A stretch of 64,000 bases of DNA. Source: Actinomadura rudentiformis (lineage in GTDB: Bacteria > Actinomycetota > Actinomycetes > Streptosporangiales > Streptosporangiaceae). The position numbers and the translations under genes were made by a program. The notes under the pieces were generated by a model. The model was not told the origin of the DNA. It saw only the letters and a program-made list of their open reading frames with translations, and ran no database searches. Where the stretch lies: contig NZ_WBMT01000032.1 of NCBI RefSeq assembly GCF_008923185.1, positions 1 to 64,000 on the forward strand. Reading direction: 5' to 3'. Below are positions 8,275 to 16,566 of this stretch, piece by piece (the stretch's first letter is position 1; the number at the start of each line of letters is the position of its first letter).

Positions 8275-9323
8275 CCTCCTCGTACGATCAGGGCATGGGT
8301 CACGACACGATGAAGGGCAGCGACCGGCCGTTGAGCGAGGCGTACGACGTCGCGCTGCTCGACCTCGACGGTGTCGTCTACGTGGGCAACCATCCGGTGC
8401 CGGCCGCCGCCGAGTCCCTCGCCAAGGCACGCGCGGCAGGTCAGCGGCTCGCGTTCGTCACCAACAACGCGTCCCGTACGCCGAGCGCGGTCGCGGCGCT
8501 CCTGACCCAGGTGGGGGTCCCCGCCACCGCCGAGGACGTCGTCACCTCGGCCCAGGCCGCCGCCCGCCTCCTGGCCGAACGCCTGCCCGCCGGATCCAAG
8601 GTGCTGGTCGTGGGTGGCATGGGGTTGCGCCAGGCGCTCTACGCCCGCGGGCTGCGGCCCGTCTCCACGGCGTCCGAACGGCCCGCAGCCGTCGTCCAGG
8701 GCTACGACCCCACCCTGTCCTACGGGCTCATCGCCGAAGGCGCCAAGGCCGTGAGCGAGGGAGCGCTCTTCCTGGGCTCCAACGGCGACTTCACGATCCC
8801 GGGCCGCGACGGCCCGCCCAAGCCAGGCAACGGCTCCTTGCTGCAGGTCATCCGTACCGCCACCGGCGTCGACCCGATTGTCACGGGCAAGCCCGAGCGG
8901 CCGCTCCACCGCGAGTCCATCATCCGCACCGGCGCCCAGCGCCCCCTCGTCGTCGGCGACCGCCTGGACACCGACATCGAGGGTGCCCACAACGGAGACG
9001 CCGACAGCCTGCTCGTCTTCACCGGTGTGACCGACCCCCTCACCGCCCTCACCGCCGAACCCCACCACCGCCCGACCTACCTGGCCCCCGACCTGACCGG
9101 CCTGCTCGTCCCCCACCCCGCCATACGCACGGACGACAACGGCCACCACTGCGTCGGCTGGACAGCACGATGGCACAACGACCGCATCACGCTCGCCGGC
9201 GAGGGCGACCCCTACGACGGTCTACGCGCCCTGGCCGCCGCCGCATGGCGTACCGAAGACCCCGCCCCCCGCGAGGCGGTCACCCCCGCCCTGAACGACC
9301 TAAACCTCCACCCCACTCGCTGA
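8271..9323 (+). CDS. HAD-IIA family hydrolase (NagD / phosphoglycolate phosphatase-like)
   Basis: The 350-aa haloacid dehalogenase-superfamily phosphatase has motif I DLDGVVYVG (nucleophile Asp), motif II FVTNNASRTP, a Lys in GKPE, and motif IV VVGDRLDTDIEGA. The TNNASRTP box and central cap place it in subclass IIA with NagD and p-nitrophenyl/phosphoglycolate phosphatases. The substrate is not predictable. ATG 8271 overlaps the TPR stop by four bases; ATG 8295 is an alternative that removes eight residues. About 80 extra C-terminal residues follow the core and include a WTARWHNDR segment of unknown role. Confidence 0.85.
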   Translation: MTSSYDQGMGHDTMKGSDRPLSEAYDVALLDLDGVVYVGNHPVPAAAESLAKARAAGQRLAFVTNNASRTPSAVAALLTQVGVPATAEDVVTSAQAAARLLAERLPAGSKVLVVGGMGLRQALYARGLRPVSTASERPAAVVQGYDPTLSYGLIAEGAKAVSEGALFLGSNGDFTIPGRDGPPKPGNGSLLQVIRTATGVDPIVTGKPERPLHRESIIRTGAQRPLVVGDRLDTDIEGAHNGDADSLLVFTGVTDPLTALTAEPHHRPTYLAPDLTGLLVPHPAIRTDDNGHHCVGWTARWHNDRITLAGEGDPYDGLRALAAAAWRTEDPAPREAVTPALNDLNLHPTR

Positions 9324-9491
9324 CCAACCATCGGCGCCAAGTCACCGCCGTGTGGACACCCCACCCCGCGCCGCGTGGGCCGGGATCGGTCTGGCCGAGA
9401 TCGGCACCTGGGCGTCACTGATCGTTTTCCTTGGAATCATCTGGTGGTCGGGCGCGTGCCAGACCGTGGGGGAGACGGAAGGGGCACTCGG

Positions 9492-10529
9492 ATGGCCAAT
9501 CGGCGCCGCGTTGGGGTTGTGGTTCTTGGATGCGTCCTGGCCGTGGGGGTGGGACAGCCTGCTTCGGCGGGACGCGGCTTCGACCTGCAGGCGCATCGGG
9601 GCGGGCTGGGGCTGGTGGTCGAGAGCACGCTGCCCACGTTCGCCAACGCCCTGGAACTCGGCGTGAGCACGCTGGAGCTGGACGTCCAGATCACCGAGGA
9701 CGGGCAGGCGGTCGTCACCCATGACCGGCGGATCAGTCCCAGGAAGTGCAAGGACACCGCCCCGGCCACTGCGGGCGATCCGGAGTTCCCGTATGTGGGC
9801 AAGTACATCAACACGCTGACGTTGAAGCAGGTCCGGACGATGGACTGCGGATCGCAGACGTTGGCGGAGTTCCCTGGCCAGCGGGCGGTCCCCGGGGCCA
9901 AGATGCCGCTGTTGCGCGAGGTTTTCGCACTGGTGCACCGGTACCGGGCGTACGGGGTCAAGCTGAACGTGGAGACCAAGGTCGAAGCGGGCGCACCGAG
10001 CGAGACCGCGCCGCGTGAGCAGTTCGTGCAGGTGACGGCCAGGGAGGTGCGCCGGGCGCGGCTCCTGCGGCAGGTCACGATCCAGAGCTTCGACTGGGGC
10101 GCGCTGATGCGGATGCGTCAGATCGAACGCCGGTTGCCGCTGGTGGCGTTGACGAACTTTGACTTCTTGCAGGTCGGGCAGCCTGGCAGATCACCGTGGC
10201 TCGGAGGCATCGACATCGACGATTTCGGCGGCGATCCGCTGAAGGCGATCAAGACGTTCGGCGCGGCGGCGTTCTCGCCGGTGCACGGGTTCCCGCAGAA
10301 CGGCAAGGTCACCGACCCCGGCTACCGGCCCTACGTCACCAAGGCCATGGTCGACCAGGCACACCGGATGCGGATCAAGGTGATCCCGTGGACGGTGGAC
10401 GACACGGCCACCATGAGCAAGCTGATCGACGACGGGGTCGACGGGATCATCACCGACTACCCCGACCGGCTGCGAGTGCTGATGGCCGAACGCGGTTTCA
10501 AGCTGCCTCGGCGCTACCATGTACGTTGA
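9492..10529 (+). CDS. Secreted glycerophosphodiester phosphodiesterase
   Basis: The 345-aa protein starts with a Sec signal peptide (basic MANRRR, then a hydrophobic run ending at ASA). The GDPD TIM barrel follows with AHRGG, the metal pair in LELDVQITEDG, and a catalytic His in VVTHDRRISP. The C-terminal VIPWTVDD and DGIITDYPDRL blocks are also typical. It would hydrolyse glycerophosphodiesters to glycerol-3-phosphate outside the cell. ATG 9492 follows GGAAGGGG at good spacing. It converges on the SCP2 gene through a hairpin. Confidence 0.93.
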   Translation: MANRRRVGVVVLGCVLAVGVGQPASAGRGFDLQAHRGGLGLVVESTLPTFANALELGVSTLELDVQITEDGQAVVTHDRRISPRKCKDTAPATAGDPEFPYVGKYINTLTLKQVRTMDCGSQTLAEFPGQRAVPGAKMPLLREVFALVHRYRAYGVKLNVETKVEAGAPSETAPREQFVQVTAREVRRARLLRQVTIQSFDWGALMRMRQIERRLPLVALTNFDFLQVGQPGRSPWLGGIDIDDFGGDPLKAIKTFGAAAFSPVHGFPQNGKVTDPGYRPYVTKAMVDQAHRMRIKVIPWTVDDTATMSKLIDDGVDGIITDYPDRLRVLMAERGFKLPRRYHVR

Positions 10530-10537
10530 TGCGCGAA

Positions 10538-10569
10538 CGTGAAAGCCCTGCTCTGGCGGGGCTTTCGCG
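10538..10569. terminator. Bidirectional terminator between GDPD and SCP2 genes
   Basis: GAAAGCCC (10541-10548) pairs with GGGCTTTC (10559-10566) and the stem extends three more pairs outward (one G-U). It sits in the 41-bp gap between convergent genes, so it can serve both. Confidence 0.7.
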
Positions 10570-10570
10570 G

Positions 10571-10912
10571 TCAGAGCAGCTTGCGGAGTCGTAGCAGGTC
10601 GAAGATGCTCGCCTCGATCTTGAGGCGGCCGGAGGCCCAGGCCTTGGCCGGATTGAGCTCGTCGTTCGCGAGCGCGACCAGGTCGTCGCTGTTCACCGTC
10701 AACCTGACCTGGGCGGCCTTGGGGTCCGACGTGGACTCGAACTCGTCCAGCCCGCCCGCGTGGATCCTGGTCAGATACGCCACGCCCAGGTCGGGGATCC
10801 GGCAGCTGATCGTCCGTTCGACGACGTGCTCGGCGAGCTTGTCCGGATCCACGTCGGCGAGCCGCTCCGCCACCCGGATGAGGGCGGTGCGGCAGTCCTC
10901 CTCGTTCGCCAT
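10571..10912 (-). CDS. SCP2 sterol-carrier-like protein
   Basis: The 113-aa protein has an alpha-beta layout matching the SCP2 sterol/lipid carrier fold. The N-terminal helix includes AERLADVDPDKLAEHV, a strand pair covers RTISCRIPDL and VRLTVNSDDL, and the C-terminus holds AWASGRLKIEASIFDLLRLRKLL. SCP2 proteins bind lipids or acyl-CoA in a hydrophobic tunnel; the ligand here is unknown. ATG 10912 is preceded by GGGGAAC. An SCP2 gene in this position next to the tlyA cluster is known in other actinomycetes. It is divergent from the small protein at 11028. Confidence 0.8.
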   Translation of the reverse strand: MANEEDCRTALIRVAERLADVDPDKLAEHVVERTISCRIPDLGVAYLTRIHAGGLDEFESTSDPKAAQVRLTVNSDDLVALANDELNPAKAWASGRLKIEASIFDLLRLRKLL

Positions 10913-11027
10913 GGTCAGGCCGTTCCCCGTTCTGTCGACAACGATGTCGTGAAGGGACGGTAGCGTTCTAACTGAGCCCGAAGCGACCCGCGGCATGCGA
11001 TCGAGGGTCTTCTTGGAGGTAAACGTG

Positions 11028-11426
11028 ATGTCTGGCGAGGCTCCGGGGGAGCTGGGCGACGGCGAAATCGACTCCGTCGTGCCGCAGAGCGCCGGTCCGG
11101 AGGCGGATTCCGTGGCGGCTGAGGGGCCGCCGGCTGCGCCAGACCTGCCCCACACGGCTGCCCGGGACCTGCCGGGGCCCTATGTGGTGCCTCCGTTCCG
11201 CCCAGGTCCGCCGCCGGAGCCGACAGGCGACGCGCGTGTGGACGCGGCGCTCGCACCTCTGGGCGAGCTTGGCGGTACGCAGGTGGCCGACCACGTCGAG
11301 ATCTTCGAGGGCGTTCACCAGCGGCTGCAGGAGCTGCTGGTCTCCGCCGACGAGGAGGAGCCCGGGCCGCCCGTTCCCCAGCCGCCTGGGGCGGGCATCG
11401 CGCCGCCGGGCGGCTTCGGGCGATGA
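11028..11426 (+). CDS. Small acidic/proline-rich protein upstream of tlyA
   Basis: The 132-aa protein is mostly disordered and rich in Gly, Pro, Ala and Glu. One ordered segment near residues 70-105 (ARVDAALAPLGEL and HVEIFEGVHQRLQELLVSAD) is predicted amphipathic helix. I do not recognise a named family, but a short protein of this kind sits before tlyA in many actinomycetes. ATG 11028 follows GGAGG at 11016-11020; GTG 11025 is possible. Its stop overlaps the tlyA ATG (ATGA), so the two are likely coupled. Confidence 0.75.
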   Translation: MSGEAPGELGDGEIDSVVPQSAGPEADSVAAEGPPAAPDLPHTAARDLPGPYVVPPFRPGPPPEPTGDARVDAALAPLGELGGTQVADHVEIFEGVHQRLQELLVSADEEEPGPPVPQPPGAGIAPPGGFGR

Positions 11427-12232
11427 GCCGGCGACGGCTGGATGCCGAGCTGGTCCGGCGCGGGCTGGCCCGGTCGCGGGAGCACGCCGGGCAGCTCATC
11501 GCCGACGGGCTGGTCAAGGTCGGCGGGCAGACCGCGGCCAAGGCGGCCACGCAGGTCGAGACCGCCGCGGCGATCGTGGTCGACACGGCCAAGAGCGGGC
11601 CGGAGTACGTGTCGCGCGGCGGGCACAAGCTCGCCGGCGCGTTGGAGGCGTTCTCCGACCTCGGAGTTGAGGGGCGGGTCTGCCTTGACGCCGGGGCGTC
11701 GACCGGCGGCTTCACCGACGTGCTGCTCCGTGCGGGTGCGGCGCACGTGTACGCGGTCGACGTCGGCTACGGCCAGATCGCCTGGTCCCTTCGCACGGAC
11801 GAACGTGTCAGCGTCCTCGAACGCGTCAACATCCGTGACCTGACCCCCGAACAGCTGGGGCAGCCCGACGACGCGCCGCCGGACCTGGTGGTCGGCGATC
11901 TGTCGTTCATCTCCCTCAAGCTCGTCCTCGGACCGATCAAGGCCTGCGTGGCCCCCGGCGCCGACTACGCGCTCATGGTCAAGCCGCAGTTCGAGGTGGG
12001 CAAGGAACGGGTCGGTGCCGGCGGTGTCGTCCGGGATCCCGAGCTGCGTGCCGAGGCCGTACGGGACGTGGCGGCGCACGCGCGGACCCTCGGTTTGGGT
12101 GTCAAAGGCGTGACCGCCAGCCCATTGCCCGGTCCATCGGGCAATGTGGAGTACTTCCTGTGGCTGCGCGCGGGCGCGCCGCCCCTGGACGAGCCCGAGC
12201 TGAAGAAGGCCATCACGGAGGGGCCCCAGTGA
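11423..12232 (+). CDS. tlyA: 16S/23S rRNA (cytidine-2'-O)-methyltransferase TlyA
   Basis: The 269-aa protein has an N-terminal S4 RNA-binding domain (residues 1-60, LDAELVRRGLARSREHAGQL) and an FtsJ-like methyltransferase domain. The SAM motif is LDAGASTGGFTDVLL near residue 90, and YVSRGGHKL lies just before it. TlyA 2'-O-methylates cytidines in 16S and 23S rRNA, and loss confers capreomycin resistance in mycobacteria. It starts inside the previous stop and ends inside the GTG of the NAD kinase, so it sits in the middle of a translationally coupled operon. Confidence 0.95.
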   Translation: MSRRRLDAELVRRGLARSREHAGQLIADGLVKVGGQTAAKAATQVETAAAIVVDTAKSGPEYVSRGGHKLAGALEAFSDLGVEGRVCLDAGASTGGFTDVLLRAGAAHVYAVDVGYGQIAWSLRTDERVSVLERVNIRDLTPEQLGQPDDAPPDLVVGDLSFISLKLVLGPIKACVAPGADYALMVKPQFEVGKERVGAGGVVRDPELRAEAVRDVAAHARTLGLGVKGVTASPLPGPSGNVEYFLWLRAGAPPLDEPELKKAITEGPQ

Positions 12233-13245
12233 GCACAAGGTCGGTGCTGGTCGTCGCCCACACGGGGCGGCGCGAGGCGGTACGCAGCGCGCAGCTGGTG
12301 ATCGAGCGGCTCACCGCCGCCGGGATCGGCGTTCGCGTTCTGGTCGGCGAGGCCGAGGACATCGGCTGCGCAGGCGTGCAGGTCATGCCCCCCTCCGCGG
12401 CGGCCGCCGCGGACGCGGAGGTCGTCATGGTGCTCGGCGGCGACGGCACGCTGCTGCGCGCCGCCGACATCGCCAAGCCGGCGGGCACGCCGCTGCTCGG
12501 CGTCAACCTCGGCCATGTCGGCTTCCTCGCCGAGGCCGAACGCGAGGACCTCACCGCCACGGTCGAACGCGTCGTCACCAAGCGCTACGACGTCGAGGAA
12601 CGCATGACCATCGACGTCGTGGTGCGCCGCAACGGATCGGTCACGGGCACCACCTGGGCGCTCAACGAGGCCACCGTGGAGAAGGCCGAACGCGAGCGCA
12701 TGCTGGAGGTCGTCGTTGAGATCGACGGGCGGCCCCTGTCCCACTGGGGGTGCGACGGCGTCGTGTGCGCCACGCCGACCGGATCCACCGCCTACGCCTT
12801 CTCCGCCGGGGGCCCGATCGTCTGGCCCGAGGTCGAGGCGATGCTCGTCGTGCCGATCAGCGCCCACGCGCTGTTCGCCCGGCCGATGGTCGTGTCGCCG
12901 CGTTCGGTGGTGGCGATGGAGGTGCTGCCGGGCACGCCGCGCGCCGTGCTGTGGTGTGACGGCCGCCGCACGCTCGACGTGCCGCCCGGCGCGCGGATCG
13001 AGGTGCGCCGGGGCGCCGAGCCGGTACGGCTCGCACGCCTGCATCTGACCCCGTTCACCGACCGTCTGGTCACCAAGTTCGGCCTGCCGGTCACCGGCTG
13101 GCGCGGCCGGGTCCGCCAGGCCGCCGCCGAGGCCGCCCATGCCGTCACCGACGCCGCCGCGACCAACGGCGCAGGGGGTGTGCCGTCCGTCTGTGACGAA
13201 ACCCCTGCCGTGGGCAAGGAACCCGGACGTGGACAAGAGCGATAA
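12229..13245 (+). CDS. nadK: NAD kinase
   Basis: The 338-aa protein carries the family signature VMVLGGDGTLLRAAD near residue 66. The LGVNLGHVGFLAE and CATPTGSTAYAFSAGGPI blocks follow. It phosphorylates NAD to NADP. The length exceeds the usual ~300 aa because of a C-terminal Ala-rich tail after the GLPVTGWRGRVRQ segment. GTG 12229 overlaps the tlyA stop by four bases (GTGA). Confidence 0.95.
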   Translation: MSTRSVLVVAHTGRREAVRSAQLVIERLTAAGIGVRVLVGEAEDIGCAGVQVMPPSAAAAADAEVVMVLGGDGTLLRAADIAKPAGTPLLGVNLGHVGFLAEAEREDLTATVERVVTKRYDVEERMTIDVVVRRNGSVTGTTWALNEATVEKAERERMLEVVVEIDGRPLSHWGCDGVVCATPTGSTAYAFSAGGPIVWPEVEAMLVVPISAHALFARPMVVSPRSVVAMEVLPGTPRAVLWCDGRRTLDVPPGARIEVRRGAEPVRLARLHLTPFTDRLVTKFGLPVTGWRGRVRQAAAEAAHAVTDAAATNGAGGVPSVCDETPAVGKEPGRGQER

Positions 13246-13312
13246 TCTCACCAGCGACACAGCGAGGCAGCGAGGCGCGGAACCGGGAACTGTTTGCGAG
13301 GGGTTGACGCTG

Positions 13313-15019
13313 GTGCGTCCGATGGTCGATGAGGTGCGGATCCAGGGCCTCGGCGTGATCGACGAGGCCGTGCTGGACCTGTCACCGGGGTTCAACGTCG
13401 TGACCGGCGAGACCGGCGCGGGCAAGACCATGGTGGTCACCAGCCTGGGGCTGATGTTCGGCGGCCGTGCCGATCCGCAGCGAGTGCGGCCGGGCGCGGA
13501 GCGCGCGACCGTCGAGGGGCGGATCGTGGTCGATCCCGGCGGCCGGGTGATCGACCGGGTCGAGGAGGCCGGCGGCGAGCTGGACGAGGGCACGCTGATC
13601 ATCACCCGCTCGGTGTCCGCGGAGGGCCGTTCGCGCGCGTTCCTGGGCGGCCGGTCGGTGCCGGTCAGCCTGCTGATCAACCTCGCCGACGACCTGGTGG
13701 CCGTGCACGGGCAGTCCGACCAGCAGCGGCTGCTGCAGGCGGGCCGGCAGCGCGGCGCGCTCGACCGGTACGCCGGGAGCGCCCTCACCAAGCCGATGCG
13801 CGCGTACACCACCGCCTACCAGCGGCACCGGCAGGTCACCGCGCTGCTGGAGGAGCTGACCACCCGGGCGCGTGAACGCGCGCAGGAGGCGGACATGCTC
13901 CGCTTCGGCCTGGAGGAGATCGAGAAGGTCGATCCCAAGCCGGGTGAGGACGCCGAGCTGGCCGCCGAGGAAGAGCGGCTCGGTCACGCCGACGCCCTGC
14001 GCAACGCCGCGACGACGTCGCACGAGGCGCTGCTCGGCGACCCGGCGGCGGCGCTGGAGGCCGCGAACGTCGTGGGCCTGCTCGGCTCGGCCCGCCACGC
14101 GCTGGACGCCGTGCGCGACCACGACCCCGCGCTCGCCGCCCTCGCCGACCGCCTGGCGGAGGCCGGTTACCTGGTGTCCGACGTCGGCACGGAGCTGGCC
14201 GCGTACGCCGAGTCCGTCGAGGCCGACCCCGCCCGGCTGGCAGCCGTCCAGGAGCGCCGCGCGGAGCTGACCGGGCTCACCCGCAAGTACGGCGAGACCC
14301 TCGACCAGGTCCTCGAATGGGCGCGCAAGTCCGCCGCGCGGCTCATCGAGCTGGAGGGCGACGACGACCGCATCGAGGCCCTGCAGGCCGAGGAGGCCGA
14401 GCTCATCGAACGGCTGGCCGCCGAGGCGGCGGAGCTGACGGAGGTGCGCACGCGCGCCGCCGAGCGCTTCTCCGAGGCGGTCACCCAGGAGCTCACGGCA
14501 CTCGCGATGCCGCACGCCCGCGTGGTCGTCTCGGTCACCCGGACGCCGGAGTACGGGCCGCACGGTGCCGACGAGGTCGAGGTACGGCTCGCGCCCCACC
14601 CGGGCTCCCAGCCGCTGCCGCTGCACAAGGGCGCGTCCGGCGGTGAGCTGTCGCGCGTCATGCTGGCGATCGAGGTCGTGTTCGCCGGTGCCGACCCGGT
14701 GCCGACGTTCGTGTTCGACGAGGTGGACGCCGGCGTGGGAGGCAAGGCCGCGGTCGAGATCGGCCGGCGGCTGGCCCGGCTCGCCCGCAACGCCCAAGTG
14801 ATCGTCGTCACACACCTGCCGCAGGTGGCCGCGTTCGCCGACCAGCACCTGCTGGTCGAGAAGTCCGACGACGGCCTCGTCACCAGCAGCGGCGTCACCG
14901 CACTCGACCGCGAGGGCAGGCTGCGCGAGCTGTCGCGCATGCTCGCCGGCCTGGAGGACTCCGAGCTCGGCCGGGCCCACGCGGAGGAGCTTCTCCAGCT
15001 CGCCGCCGAGGAACGCTGA
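13313..15019 (+). CDS. recN: DNA repair protein RecN
   Basis: The 568-aa SMC-like ATPase has an N-terminal Walker A (GETGAGKTMVV) preceded by IQGLGVIDEAVLDL. A central coiled coil runs about residues 180-370. The C-terminal ABC signature is SGGELSRVMLAIE, and Walker B is FVFDEVDAGVGGKAA, followed by VIVVTHLPQVAAFAD. RecN acts early in double-strand-break repair. GTG 13313 follows GAGGGG at 13298-13303; ATG 13322 would shorten it by three residues. The C-terminal codons (Glu-Glu-Arg-stop) are the first unit of a triplicated 19-bp repeat. Confidence 0.95.
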   Translation: MRPMVDEVRIQGLGVIDEAVLDLSPGFNVVTGETGAGKTMVVTSLGLMFGGRADPQRVRPGAERATVEGRIVVDPGGRVIDRVEEAGGELDEGTLIITRSVSAEGRSRAFLGGRSVPVSLLINLADDLVAVHGQSDQQRLLQAGRQRGALDRYAGSALTKPMRAYTTAYQRHRQVTALLEELTTRARERAQEADMLRFGLEEIEKVDPKPGEDAELAAEEERLGHADALRNAATTSHEALLGDPAAALEAANVVGLLGSARHALDAVRDHDPALAALADRLAEAGYLVSDVGTELAAYAESVEADPARLAAVQERRAELTGLTRKYGETLDQVLEWARKSAARLIELEGDDDRIEALQAEEAELIERLAAEAAELTEVRTRAAERFSEAVTQELTALAMPHARVVVSVTRTPEYGPHGADEVEVRLAPHPGSQPLPLHKGASGGELSRVMLAIEVVFAGADPVPTFVFDEVDAGVGGKAAVEIGRRLARLARNAQVIVVTHLPQVAAFADQHLLVEKSDDGLVTSSGVTALDREGRLRELSRMLAGLEDSELGRAHAEELLQLAAEER

Positions 15020-15064
15020 CCCACGCGAGGAACCTTGACCCACGCGAGGAACGCTGATCCACGA
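15008..15064 (+). repeat. Three tandem 19-bp repeats across the recN stop
   Basis: Units at 15008-15026, 15027-15045 and 15046-15064 share GAGGAAC(G/C)(C/T)TGA(C/T)CCACG(C/A). The first unit encodes the last codons and stop of recN; the other two repeat that stop downstream. Confidence 0.9.
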
Positions 15065-15111
15065 CACGAGCGGACGCTGATCCGGGACAATGATCCAGGA
15101 TCAATAATCTG

Positions 15112-15153
15112 GGAACACTGATCCAGGAACACTGATCTGGGAACACCGACCGG
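15112..15153 (+). repeat. Three tandem 14-bp repeats in the recN-steA spacer
   Basis: GGAACACTGATC(CA/TG) occurs at 15112-15125 and 15126-15139, and a third diverged copy lies at 15140-15153. Between the 19-bp array and this one are several TGATCC(A/G)GGA-like fragments. The 308-base spacer (15020-15327) holds no gene I can support. Confidence 0.8.
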
Positions 15154-15327
15154 GACCGGCCCCAACGGAACGCCCGGGCGGCGGCACTCGTTGATGCGCA
15201 AGGAGCACAGTCCGCAAGGCCCGGTAGCGGCCGAACGGTCCAAAGCCACCGAGAGTACACGAACGAACACGCCTTGCCGCTCGTCGTTACAGGTCTCCCC
15301 TCTCGCGCTCTGGCAGGATGTCAATCG

Positions 15328-16566
15328 ATGAACGACCCGTCTCCCATCACCGAGCGTCGCGTGCGGATCTCGCCGAGGCTCCAGCGCCGCGTGCGCGCAC
15401 TGGGCCGTGGCCGGGAGGACGGCCAGCAGGGGATCTGCGCCACGGCGCGGCTCGACCGGCGCACCAAGAACCTCACCAAGCGCCTGGGCGCGGGCGAGGT
15501 GGCCGTGATCGACCATGTCGACCTGGACCGCGTGAGCGCCGAGGCGCTGGTGTCGTGCCAGGTGGCCGCCGTGGTCAACGTCGCGCCGAGCATCTCCGGC
15601 CGCTACCCCAACCTGGGGCCCCAGATCCTGGTCGAGGCGGGCATCCCGCTGCTGGACGACGTCGGCCCGGAGATCTTCGCCAAGCTCAAGGAGGGCGACC
15701 TCGTCCGGATCGAGGACGAGACCGTCTACCGCGGCGACGACGTGATCGCCAAGGGCACCGTGCAGACGCCCGAGACGGTCGAGGAGGCGCTGACCGAGGC
15801 CAAGGCGGGCCTGTCCCACCAGCTCGAGGCGTTCGTCGCCAACACGATGGAGTACGTCAAGCGCGAGCGCGACCTGCTCATCGACGGCGTCGGCGTGCCC
15901 GAGGTCGACACCCGCATCGAGGGCCGGCACGTGCTGATCGTCGTGCGCGGCTACCACTACCGCGAGGACATCGCCGCCCTCCGCCCGTACATCCGCGAAT
16001 ACCGGCCCGTGCTCATCGGCGTGGACGGCGGCGCGGACGCGCTCATGGAGGCGGGTTACAAGCCTCACATGATCGTCGGCGACATGGACTCGGTCTCCGA
16101 CGACGCGCTGACCTCGGGCGCGGAGCTCGTCGTACACGCCTACCGGGACGGCCGGGCGCCGGGGCTCAAACGGGTGGAGGACCTCGGCCAGAAGGCCGTC
16201 ACCTTCCCCGCGACCGCGACCAGCGAGGACATCGCGATGTTGCTCGCCGACGACAAGGGCGCCACGCTCGTCGTCGCGGTCGGTACGCACGCCAACATGG
16301 TCGAGTTCCTCGACAAGGGCCGGGCGGGCATGGCGAGCACGTTCCTCACCCGGCTCCGGCTGGGCAGCAAGCTCGTCGACGCCAAGGGTGTGAGCCGCCT
16401 CTACCGCAGCCGCATCTCCACCTGGTCGTTGCTCTTCCTGGTGCTCGGCGCGTTCATCGCCATGACCACCGCCGTGATCATGTCGCCGGCCGGGGACGTT
16501 CTGCGCCCGCTGCTGGCCGACCGCTGGCACGCCTTCCTCTTCTGGCTGACCGGACTCTTCACGTGA
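15328..16566 (+). CDS. steA: Cytokinetic ring protein SteA
   Basis: The 412-aa protein matches SteA, which works with SteB in controlling cell-wall hydrolysis at the division septum in Corynebacterium. Residues about 200-290 resemble a thiamin-pyrophosphokinase fold, with GVDGGADALMEAGYKPHMIV and GDMDSVSDDAL. Two hydrophobic C-terminal segments (TWSLLFLVLGAFIAMTTAVI and WHAFLFWLTGLFT) anchor it in the membrane. The catalytic core may be non-enzymatic; that is inference. ATG 15328 follows CAGGATG at weak spacing. Its stop overlaps the GTG of the next gene. Confidence 0.88.
   Translation: MNDPSPITERRVRISPRLQRRVRALGRGREDGQQGICATARLDRRTKNLTKRLGAGEVAVIDHVDLDRVSAEALVSCQVAAVVNVAPSISGRYPNLGPQILVEAGIPLLDDVGPEIFAKLKEGDLVRIEDETVYRGDDVIAKGTVQTPETVEEALTEAKAGLSHQLEAFVANTMEYVKRERDLLIDGVGVPEVDTRIEGRHVLIVVRGYHYREDIAALRPYIREYRPVLIGVDGGADALMEAGYKPHMIVGDMDSVSDDALTSGAELVVHAYRDGRAPGLKRVEDLGQKAVTFPATATSEDIAMLLADDKGATLVVAVGTHANMVEFLDKGRAGMASTFLTRLRLGSKLVDAKGVSRLYRSRISTWSLLFLVLGAFIAMTTAVIMSPAGDVLRPLLADRWHAFLFWLTGLFT

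Noticed and set aside
15060..15300. Minus-strand frame through the recN-steA spacer
   Set aside because: Its repetitive residues come from the tandem repeats; it lacks a domain or a start site.
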